A stretch of 5,133 nt of DNA from an uncultured Eubacteriales bacterium. Its GTDB lineage: Bacteria; Bacillota; Clostridia; Oscillospirales; Acutalibacteraceae. The DNA is taken from assembly GCA_948815685.1 (NCBI GenBank), contig CAQJOC010000083.1, forward strand, positions 1 through 5,133, given 5' to 3'. The notes beneath the pieces were generated by a model. It did no database searches, was not told where the DNA came from, and was given only the letters and a program-made list of their open reading frames with translations. Of this stretch, positions 1-5,133 are shown piece by piece; within the stretch, counting starts at the first letter, position 1; each line of letters starts with the position of its first letter. Position numbers and translations under genes: made by a program.

Positions 1-229
1 TCACCCAGTTTATTACTGTTACATGGCTCATTCCCAATAGTCTTTCTATTCGTCTGAATCCAATTCCTTCTAAATAATATCTGAGTGCCTTTCTTTTTAC
101 TTCCATCGAATAGCCATTTGGCGTACTCTTTGTGTAATTACAACCACATCTCTTACATTTGTATCTTTGTACTCCATTTTTAAATCCGTTTTTTACTTTT
201 TCCTCTCCTTCACATTTTGGACACTTCAT
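1..229 (-). CDS. IS1-type transposase, N-terminal part (cut by the left window edge)
   Basis: This is the first 76 residues of a transposase, read leftward from ATG at 229-227 with no stop before the edge. Residues 3-28 form a zinc ribbon with two CxxC pairs (CPKC at 3-6 and CKRC at 25-28) separated by a basic, glycine-rich hairpin. Residues 41-76 look like a helix-turn-helix: the stretch GFRRIERLLGMSHVTVINWV (57-76) closely resembles the DNA-binding part of IS1-family InsA and related single-ORF transposases. In that family this region recognises the terminal repeats, and the catalytic domain follows. The start is supported by AGAGGTGAT 4 bases upstream. The catalytic domain lies outside the window, so I cannot tell whether it is encoded in one frame or needs the frameshift known from classical IS1, nor whether the element is intact. 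An IS1595-type element with a similar zinc ribbon is the main alternative. Confidence 0.82.
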   Translation of the reverse strand, partial: MKCPKCEGEEKVKNGFKNGVQRYKCKRCGCNYTKSTPNGYSMEVKRKALRYYLEGIGFRRIERLLGMSHVTVINWV

Positions 230-233
230 TTCT

Positions 234-249
234 ATCACCTCTTGGTGAT
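234..249 (-). promoter_or_regulatory. Hairpin enclosing the transposase ribosome binding site
   Basis: On the minus strand, ATCACC (249-244) and GGTGAT (239-234) are perfectly complementary and flank a four-base AAGA loop (243-240). The Shine-Dalgarno sequence AAGAGGTGAT covers the loop and the whole 3' arm, and the ATG follows four bases later. Any transcript including this stretch could fold so that the binding site is paired. Several IS elements use such a structure to block transposase translation from read-through transcripts. The stem is seen directly; the regulatory role is inferred, and a 6-bp stem is only moderately stable. Confidence 0.5.
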
Positions 250-295
250 TAGTTTTCCTCTCTTTTTCTTTTCTATCCCTCTTTGCACTGCCCTA

Positions 296-2659
296 TTAAG
301 AGATAAATTTTAACATAAATTGTTTGAAAATAAGGTCAAACGATAGGATAGCTATGAACAAAATCATTCCCACATGGGATAAGGCTGTTACCGAAAATAA
401 ATTTTTAAAAAAAATTAATGCAAAAACAAAAATTACAGATACCATCACAATAAGAATTTTACGTTTTAAGTTCAAAGGACAAGATATTTCGTGAAGAAGC
501 GTTATTTCCATGACACCGGTTAATGCCACACACAAGGTGGAATATTGGGAATAAGATAAATTAAAAAATCTGTAAGATAAAATACATAAGATAATATTTA
601 AAATTATAATAATGGCAGTAGGAACAGAATGTTTCAATATATTTTTAACAAAACTATCTTTGATTCTTTCTGTATTTGGTTCCAATGCAAGAACAAAAGA
701 CGGGATTCCTATTGCAAGAGAACTGATTAAAGTCATTTGAATGGGAATAAATGGATATGGGGCTGAAATTGTCAAAAATAAAATTGCCAATGCAAAGGAA
801 TATACAGTTTTTACTAGAAAAAGAGTGGAAGCTCTCTGAATATTATTAATTACCCTTTGCCCTTCTGAAAGAATATCAGACATCGATGAAAATTCCGAAT
901 TTAATAATACTATTTGCGAAACAACACGAGCAGCGTCGCTTCCTTTTGCCATTGCTATACTGCAGTCCGCTTCCTTTAATGCAAGAACATCATTTACACC
1001 GTCTCCTGTCATAGCTACGGTATGACCTTGTTCTTTTAAGGCTTTTATCAAATCTCTTTTCTGAAGCGGACTTACTCTGCCAAACACAGTATATTTTTTA
1101 GCTGCCTCTTTTAATTCTCTTTCCTCTTTTATATCAGACATATCTATATAAGCGTTGTAATTAAGTATTCCTGCTCTTTTTGCAATACCGGATACCGTTA
1201 TTGGATTGTCCCCCGAAATTACTTTTATATTTACACCTTTTTTATTAAAAAATGCCAGGCTGCTTTTAGCACTTTCCTTTATTTTATCATTAAGTAAAAT
1301 TAGAGAAACAGGAATTAATTTTTCAGGAAGTTTTCCGTCAACGAAATAATTTTCAGATTTAGCTAAAATAATTACTCTATAACCACGGGACAAATTTTCG
1401 ATTACTTTCTTTAAATCGTCGTCCATCTCTTTAAATATAAATTCTGCGGCACCGATTACATAGCTTCCACCTTTTTCAAAAGAGACTCCTGACCACTTCC
1501 TGTCAGATGAAAACGGCACGACATCTTTTACTTTTTCATTTTTTAATAAATTTGTTTTAAAAAATGAATTTTTATCCTTTTTAAACTTTCTTTTTAAGGC
1601 ATTAAAAGTTTCATTTGAATCATTTAGAACAGAGATAATAAGTTCCATAATATGCTCTGTGTCAGATTCGGTAAATCCTTTTTGGGGAACTATCCCCGAA
1701 ACGTCTAAAATTCCTTCAGTAATTGTCCCTGTTTTATCAAGACAAAGAGTATCGACCTTGGCGAGAGCTTCTATACAATATAAATCTTGGACCAAGGCAT
1801 TGCGTTTTGAAAGCCTCAAAACGCTAAGGGCTAAAGCTGTACTTGTGAGTAAAACAAGTCCTTCCGGTATCATTCCTATTAAAGCAGACGTTGTCCCAAC
1901 AATCGCCGGGTTTATGTTGTATGAAAATATTCTAAGTTGATTGAAAAACAAAAGACCACCGATAGGAATTATCGCAATAGATATAAATTTTATTAATTTT
2001 TTAAGAAAATTCATAATTTCAGAATTGCTTTCTTTTACATATTTTGCCCCTTTATAAATTTTAGAAGCGTAATTTTCACTTCCTACATGTTCAGTTCTCG
2101 TAAAGCAGTTTCCACTTGCAATAAAACTTCCGGAAAATAAACTGTCTCCTTTCTGTTTGTAAATTAAATCTGCTTCACCTGTGAGCATAGCCTCATTTAC
2201 CTCACAACTTCCTTCGACTATTACGGCATCTGCAATTATTTGTGAACCTGCACGGTATTTTATTATATCGTCAAGAACAACATCCCTAGAACCAATTTCC
2301 ACTTCCTTTCCTTCACGTATAGCTTTAACTGAATTTTCATTTATTAATTTAAGCTTGTCTATGGCTTTTTTTGCCCTAATTTCTTGAATTATCCCTATTA
2401 CACAGTTACATATTACAACTCCCATAAACATAAGGTTTTTATATGAACCGGTATAAATAAGAGATAACGCTAAGACGAAATTTACAAAATTAAACAAAGT
2501 GAAGACATTTTTTTTAAAAATATCAAATATAGACCTTGAAGGAACCGAAGTGTCCGCATTAGAAAGGTTTTGCTTTAATCTCAAAGCGACATTTTCATTG
2601 CTTAATCCAAATATTTGATTTGCTTCTATTCTTTCGATATTTTTATAAATATTTTCCAT
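296..2659 (-). CDS. Cation-translocating P-type ATPase, CtpE-like
   Basis: Complete 787-residue membrane ion pump with the expected length. Predicted order: M1 (about 50-70), M2 (73-93), actuator domain with TGE at 160-162, M3 (218-242), M4 with PEGL at 265-268, phosphorylation motif DKTGT at 308-312 (Asp308 is the phosphorylated residue), a short nucleotide-binding domain with DRKWSG at 386-391, SGD at 482-484, hinge TGDGVND at 551-557, then six C-terminal helices from about 608 to 781. The M6 stretch PFIPIQMTLI...GIPSFVLALEPN (636-662) is typical of the CtpE-like group; mycobacterial CtpE has been linked to calcium uptake. No N-terminal metal-binding CxxC domain or CPC motif is present, so it is not a heavy-metal P1B pump. 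Most SERCA-type calcium ligands in M5 and M6 are absent, so the ion is uncertain. The start follows AAGGAGG four bases upstream. The gene stands alone behind a long intergenic region, and an IS abuts its 3' end. Confidence 0.93.
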   Translation of the reverse strand: MENIYKNIERIEANQIFGLSNENVALRLKQNLSNADTSVPSRSIFDIFKKNVFTLFNFVNFVLALSLIYTGSYKNLMFMGVVICNCVIGIIQEIRAKKAIDKLKLINENSVKAIREGKEVEIGSRDVVLDDIIKYRAGSQIIADAVIVEGSCEVNEAMLTGEADLIYKQKGDSLFSGSFIASGNCFTRTEHVGSENYASKIYKGAKYVKESNSEIMNFLKKLIKFISIAIIPIGGLLFFNQLRIFSYNINPAIVGTTSALIGMIPEGLVLLTSTALALSVLRLSKRNALVQDLYCIEALAKVDTLCLDKTGTITEGILDVSGIVPQKGFTESDTEHIMELIISVLNDSNETFNALKRKFKKDKNSFFKTNLLKNEKVKDVVPFSSDRKWSGVSFEKGGSYVIGAAEFIFKEMDDDLKKVIENLSRGYRVIILAKSENYFVDGKLPEKLIPVSLILLNDKIKESAKSSLAFFNKKGVNIKVISGDNPITVSGIAKRAGILNYNAYIDMSDIKEERELKEAAKKYTVFGRVSPLQKRDLIKALKEQGHTVAMTGDGVNDVLALKEADCSIAMAKGSDAARVVSQIVLLNSEFSSMSDILSEGQRVINNIQRASTLFLVKTVYSFALAILFLTISAPYPFIPIQMTLISSLAIGIPSFVLALEPNTERIKDSFVKNILKHSVPTAIIIILNIILCILSYRFFNLSYSQYSTLCVALTGVMEITLLHEISCPLNLKRKILIVMVSVIFVFALIFFKNLFSVTALSHVGMILFIAILSFDLIFKQFMLKFIS

Positions 2660-2663
2660 AAAT

Positions 2664-2670
2664 CCTCCTT
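2664..2670 (-). promoter_or_regulatory. Ribosome binding site of the P-type ATPase
   Basis: The minus strand reads AAGGAGG, then ATTT and ATG. The match to the anti-Shine-Dalgarno sequence is full, with a rather short four-base spacer. It fixes the start at 2659, as no other in-frame Met codon lies within the first 78 residues. Confidence 0.8.
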
Positions 2671-2730
2671 GTCAAATATTAATTTTGAAATGTATATTTA
2701 TAATCACATTTAACAAATCGTGTATTTCAT

Positions 2731-2753
2731 TTTACAATATAAATTTACAATAT
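2731..2753. repeat. Tandem 10-bp direct repeat TTTACAATAT upstream of the ATPase
   Basis: TTTACAATAT occurs at 2731-2740 and again at 2744-2753, an exact repeat with a 13-bp period and an AAA spacer. It lies 72-94 bases upstream of the ATPase start, a usual place for an operator or upstream promoter element. A weak GTGTA/TACAC inverted pair (2720-2724 and 2758-2762) frames it. The repeat is seen directly; a regulator-binding role is inferred, and the low complexity of the region makes chance possible. Confidence 0.4.
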
Positions 2754-2884
2754 TCGGTACACTGAGTAAATATTTTTTATATCCTTTTTGATTCCGTGTT
2801 GTCTTCCTTGAATTACTTTATTTACCTTTTATCTGCTTCCCTAAGTTATTGAATAATAAAATTAAAATACGCAGCCTTAATTTT

Positions 2885-2975
2885 AGTCTAATAATAGTAA
2901 ATAAAACATTTAAAATAGACTTTCTGCGAAATCAAATTGAGACATTAAAAAGTTGATATTTTTAATAAATAGACT
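2885..2975. repeat. Three copies of a TAGACT element in mixed orientation
   Basis: AAATAGACT occurs at 2913-2921 and 2967-2975 as a 9-bp direct repeat, and its core is inverted as AGTCTA at 2885-2890. The 2885-2890 and 2916-2921 copies could pair across a 25-base loop. Between the direct copies, ATTAAAAA (2944-2951) and TTTTTAAT (2959-2966) form an all-AT inverted repeat. No function can be assigned. Confidence 0.35.
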
Positions 2976-2978
2976 CTA

Positions 2979-2994
2979 AAAATTTGCAAATTTT
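2979..2994. repeat. Perfect 16-bp palindrome AAAATTTGCAAATTTT
   Basis: The sequence equals its own reverse complement across 16 bases, centred on the GC at 2986-2987. With no loop and almost no G+C it would be a poor RNA hairpin, so a binding site for a dimeric protein is likelier than a terminator. It lies about 320 bases upstream of the ATPase start and 130 bases past the dnaE stop. In AT-rich DNA such palindromes can arise by chance. Confidence 0.35.
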
Positions 2995-3067
2995 GTCCAT
3001 CCTAAATTTATCTATAACCCAATATTTTACCTTTTATTTATGAGTATTTTTTGATTTCGTAGGAGGT

Positions 3068-3106
3068 CTAATGCTTAAGCAAAAAAACAGACAATAGAAG
3101 CATCAG
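3068..3106. other. Inverted repeat enclosing an 8-codon micro-ORF (plus strand)
   Basis: CTAATGCTT (3068-3076) and AAGCATCAG (3098-3106) can form a nine-pair stem, eight Watson-Crick pairs plus one mismatch or wobble depending on strand, around a 21-base loop. On the plus strand AGGAGG at 3061-3066 is followed four bases later by ATG at 3071 and an ORF of eight codons (MLKQKNRQ) ending in TAG at 3095-3097, so start and stop both fall inside the structure. Read on the minus strand the same hairpin lies just after the dnaE stop, but its T-run is in the loop, not after the stem, so it is not a standard terminator. Expression of the micro-ORF is unproven. Confidence 0.25.
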
Positions 3107-3122
3107 AAATAAAGCGAAAAAA

Positions 3123-5133
3123 TCAATCTTTTACAGCTACATTCTTTTCACCTATTTGGTTTTTCAGCTCATTAACAAGGACATCATTCAACTGAACCCA
3201 CATTTTCCTTGGAGCAAGTTTAAGACTTTTTTGGTCCTCAAAAAATATATAAACGGGAGTTGAACCTTCAAATATACTAAGCAAAAGCGTTGCTTTTTTA
3301 TAGTTTTCACACGAGTTATTTTCAATTTTTAAATAAAGCCCATTTCTTTTTTTCTTTTCACTATTTTCTTTTTTTTCTTCTTGCCTATCTTCTTTTTTAT
3401 CTCCTTTTACACCTTCTTTTTCATTTTCTTTCCCGGTATCATTTAAATTTTGAAACTGTGTATTTTTAATGTCGGGATTTTTGCATTTATAATCTTCTAT
3501 TGAAGAAATATATTCACATATTATTTTTATTTCTCCCTCGTCTTCGGATTTTACCGTCCCTTTTACTACAACAATAGATTCTTCTTTTATGTATCTGCCG
3601 TACTCGGATAGTGCATTTGGAAAAACAATAGCTTCTACGCTTCCGGTTAAATCCTCAAGTTTTAAAAAAGCCATTGTAGTATTATTTTTCGTTGCTTTAA
3701 GCTTTACTGATGAAATTACCGCAATAATCTTTACTTTGGTCTTATTTTCATACCCATATTCCGAATGTGCAGAACAAATATCAACTATTTTATTGACTGT
3801 CGGGCTTTCTATCTGTTCAGAATAATCCAGAAGAGGGTGTCCGGATATATACATTCTGATAATCTCTTTTTCCATGGCAAGAAGTTTTGTCCTTGGAAAT
3901 TCTTCTAAGTTCGGAAAATCTATCTCTTGACCTTCATCTTCATTCATTAGTCCAAAAAAACCAAGCTGCCCTTCAATATTCTTTTTTTTGTTTTGCGAAA
4001 GGTCCTCCACTACACGTTCAACGACGCTTAGCATTTGTCGCCGGTTTTGTTTAAACATATCAAGAGCTCCGCTTTTAATTAAATTTTCAAGAAGCCTCTT
4101 GTTAAAATCTTGACCATACATTCTTTTACAAAAACCATAAAATGAAGTAAATTTTCCGTTTTCTTTTCTTTCGGTTATAAGTTTATCTATAAAACCGTCT
4201 GAAATAGACTTGACCGCCCCCATTCCAAACCTGATTTTATTCCCCGAGACTGTGAAATTTTTCTCACTTTCGTTCACACTGGGCGGTAAAACTTCAATCC
4301 CCATTCTCCTACATTCAGAAATATATCCGAATATTTTATCACTAAAATTAAAAACACTGGTAAGCAGAGATGCCATAAATTCTTTGGGATATTTACACTT
4401 AAGCCAAGCTGTCTGATAAGATATAAATGCATACGCTGCCGCATGAGATTTATTAAATGCATACGCTGCAAAACTTTCCATTTGAGCAAAAATTTTTTCG
4501 GCAATCTCTTTGCTGACTCCTCGTCTAAGGCATCCCTCGACTATTATTTTTCCGTTATCATCCGAGAGACCATTAATAAAAATGTTTTTTTCATGTTCCA
4601 TGACATCAGCTTTCTTTTTTGACATTGCCCTTCTTACTATATCTGCTCTGCCTGCGGAATATCCGGCTAATTCTCGGAATATTTGCATAACCTGTTCTTG
4701 ATAAACTATACATCCGTATGTAACATCCAATATTTTAGAAAGAAGTGGATGAAGATAAACTATTTTTTGGGGATTGTGTCTATTTTCAATGTAAGTTTGA
4801 ATAGAATCCATCGGACCCGGACGATAAAGTGAAATTACAGCGATGATATCTTCGATTTTTTCAGGTTTTAGCTGAGATATCACACTTTTCATTCCGCCGG
4901 ATTCAAATTGAAATACTCCATCCGTATCACCATCGGAAAGCATTTCAAAAACTTCTTTTTCTTCCTTAATACGATTAATATCAAAATCAGGCTCTTTAAG
5001 CTTTATCATTTTTTCCGCATCGCTTATAACCGTTAATGTCCTAAGTCCCAAAAAGTCCATTTTTAAAAGTCCCAGTTCCTCCAGGGTCGTCATGGTAAAC
5101 TGGGTGGTGATGGTGCCGTCAGACGCTCTGGAA
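3123..5133 (-). CDS. dnaE: DNA polymerase III subunit alpha, C-terminal part (5' end beyond the right edge)
   Basis: This is the catalytic subunit of the replicative polymerase, adding dNTPs at the fork. The frame is open to the right edge, so the Met codon at 5093 is internal; typical DnaE is about 1,150 residues and some 669 are here. Numbering from that Met: KMDFLGLRTL (11-20) carries the third catalytic Asp (D13, matching E. coli D555); GVFQFESGGM (59-68), SLYRPGPMDS (88-97) and VYQEQVM (130-136) are polymerase-core blocks; AGYSAGRADIVRRAMSKK (143-160) and FAAYAFNKSHAAAYAFISYQ (208-227) continue the fingers. LLENLIKSGALDMF (334-347) fits the helix-hairpin-helix region, QLGFF (376-380) the beta-clamp-binding motif, and 452-530 an OB fold. 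A charged Lys/Glu linker (551-585) precedes the final domain. The two upstream catalytic aspartates and the PHP domain lie outside the window. The stop is TGA at 3125-3123. Confidence 0.97.
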   Translation of the reverse strand, partial: SRASDGTITTQFTMTTLEELGLLKMDFLGLRTLTVISDAEKMIKLKEPDFDINRIKEEKEVFEMLSDGDTDGVFQFESGGMKSVISQLKPEKIEDIIAVISLYRPGPMDSIQTYIENRHNPQKIVYLHPLLSKILDVTYGCIVYQEQVMQIFRELAGYSAGRADIVRRAMSKKKADVMEHEKNIFINGLSDDNGKIIVEGCLRRGVSKEIAEKIFAQMESFAAYAFNKSHAAAYAFISYQTAWLKCKYPKEFMASLLTSVFNFSDKIFGYISECRRMGIEVLPPSVNESEKNFTVSGNKIRFGMGAVKSISDGFIDKLITERKENGKFTSFYGFCKRMYGQDFNKRLLENLIKSGALDMFKQNRRQMLSVVERVVEDLSQNKKKNIEGQLGFFGLMNEDEGQEIDFPNLEEFPRTKLLAMEKEIIRMYISGHPLLDYSEQIESPTVNKIVDICSAHSEYGYENKTKVKIIAVISSVKLKATKNNTTMAFLKLEDLTGSVEAIVFPNALSEYGRYIKEESIVVVKGTVKSEDEGEIKIICEYISSIEDYKCKNPDIKNTQFQNLNDTGKENEKEGVKGDKKEDRQEEKKENSEKKKRNGLYLKIENNSCENYKKATLLLSIFEGSTPVYIFFEDQKSLKLAPRKMWVQLNDVLVNELKNQIGEKNVAVKD
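3339..3443 (-). other. dnaE: Low-complexity Lys/Glu linker in DnaE
   Basis: About 35 residues between the OB fold and the last domain consist mostly of Lys, Glu, Asp, Asn and Gly, with almost no hydrophobic residue. The coding strand is nearly pure purine, so the plus strand shows a long pyrimidine tract. It is presumably a disordered spacer; frame is kept throughout and the domain after it looks intact. Confidence 0.75.
3954..3968 (-). other. dnaE: Putative internal beta-clamp-binding motif of DnaE (QLGFF)
   Basis: Residues 376-380 from the Met at 5093 read QLGFF, fitting the clamp-binding pentapeptide consensus (Q-L-x-[LF]-F type). They sit between the helix-hairpin-helix region and the OB fold, where E. 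coli DnaE carries QADMF. Binding to the sliding clamp is inferred from motif and position. Confidence 0.6.

Larger units (their letters stand above)
1..293 (-). mobile_element. Left (transposase-proximal) end of an IS1-like insertion sequence, partial
   Basis: The transposase start at 229 implies that the element's upstream end lies to its right. The ATPase gene to the right is complete through its stop codon at 296-298, so the boundary must fall between about 230 and 295. On the minus strand the bases after the stop read TAGGGCAGTGCAAAGAGGG, and I place the probable terminus at GGGCAGTGC (293-285). This is inferred from position; the second terminal repeat and the target-site duplication lie outside the window and could not be compared. 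The 60 or so bases between this end and the transposase are polypurine on the coding strand and show no clear promoter. Confidence 0.6.
2660..3122. other. Intergenic region between dnaE and the ATPase; no recognisable gene
   Basis: This 463-base stretch is extremely AT-rich with stops in all frames, and I recognise no tRNA, known riboswitch or conserved RNA. It should hold the end of the dnaE transcript and the promoter of the ATPase gene. No classical intrinsic terminator (GC-rich stem plus T-run) follows dnaE. No promoter with two good hexamers at 17-bp spacing is evident upstream of the ATPase; a TATAAA in the AT-rich stretch about 2692-2706 on the minus strand is the nearest -10-like sequence, but it lacks a partner. 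Small repeats and a micro-ORF are listed separately. Confidence 0.7.

Noticed and set aside
1659..1940. Plus-strand ORF of 93 codons opposite the ATPase
   Set aside because: It lies wholly antisense to the conserved M4/phosphorylation-site region of the ATPase, has no Shine-Dalgarno sequence and no recognisable protein features.
2181..2387. Plus-strand ORF of 68 codons opposite the ATPase actuator domain
   Set aside because: Shadow of a strongly supported gene; no ribosome binding site or family resemblance.
2660..2900. Metal-sensing riboswitch (for example the manganese yybP-ykoY type) in the ATPase leader
   Set aside because: The leader is very AT-rich and shows neither the expected conserved loops nor stable stems.
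3000..3122. Intrinsic terminator for dnaE
   Set aside because: The only sizeable stem (3068-3106) has its T-run in the loop and no T-run after it; no GC-rich stem is present.
3589..3825. Plus-strand ORF of 78 codons opposite the DnaE OB fold
   Set aside because: Antisense shadow of a conserved domain, with no supporting signals.
4210..4701. Plus- and minus-strand ORFs (4210-4416, 4510-4701 and minus 4274-4504) within dnaE
   Set aside because: All overlap the highly conserved polymerase core in other frames and look like chance open frames.
5091..5093. ATG as the start of a 656-residue protein
   Set aside because: The frame stays open to the right edge and the upstream residues (SDGTITTQFT) continue the DnaE family sequence, so this Met is internal.
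1..5133. CRISPR array, tRNA, rRNA, or toxin-antitoxin/defence genes
   Set aside because: No regularly spaced repeats, cloverleaf sequences or matching gene products were seen on either strand.

Overview
The window is AT-rich (roughly one third G+C by eye). All three recognisable genes lie on the minus strand, so biological order runs from the right edge to the left. The composition, the strong AAGGAGG-type ribosome binding sites, a single-subunit bacterial DnaE and a CtpE-like P-type ATPase suggest a low-GC, probably anaerobic Firmicute (Clostridia/Tissierellia type). This is inference; no taxonomic marker such as rRNA is present.

Layout. (1) 3123-5133: 3' part of dnaE, the DNA polymerase III alpha subunit, open to the right edge. 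It runs from just before the third catalytic aspartate to the natural stop. The outermost ~60 bases are much more GC-rich than the rest. (2) 2660-3122: a 463-base AT-rich intergenic region with no recognisable gene. It holds a 10-bp direct repeat in tandem, a 16-bp perfect palindrome, copies of a TAGACT element, and an 8-codon micro-ORF with its own ribosome binding site inside a hairpin. (3) 296-2659: an intact 787-residue cation-transporting P-type ATPase of the CtpE-like group. (4) 1-293: the 5' end of an IS1-type insertion sequence, with a transposase start (zinc ribbon plus helix-turn-helix) cut by the left edge. Its outer end appears to lie only a few bases past the ATPase stop codon.

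The genes do not form an obvious functional system: a replication gene, an ion pump and a mobile element. The 463-base gap suggests the ATPase is transcribed separately from dnaE. The transposase has little room for its own promoter and probably receives read-through from the ATPase; its ribosome binding site sits in a small hairpin, as in IS elements protected against read-through. I found no convincing previously undescribed multi-gene system. The points most worth a second look are the ATPase's altered ion-binding residues (including a lysine in M5), the IS translation hairpin, and the abrupt GC shift at the right edge.
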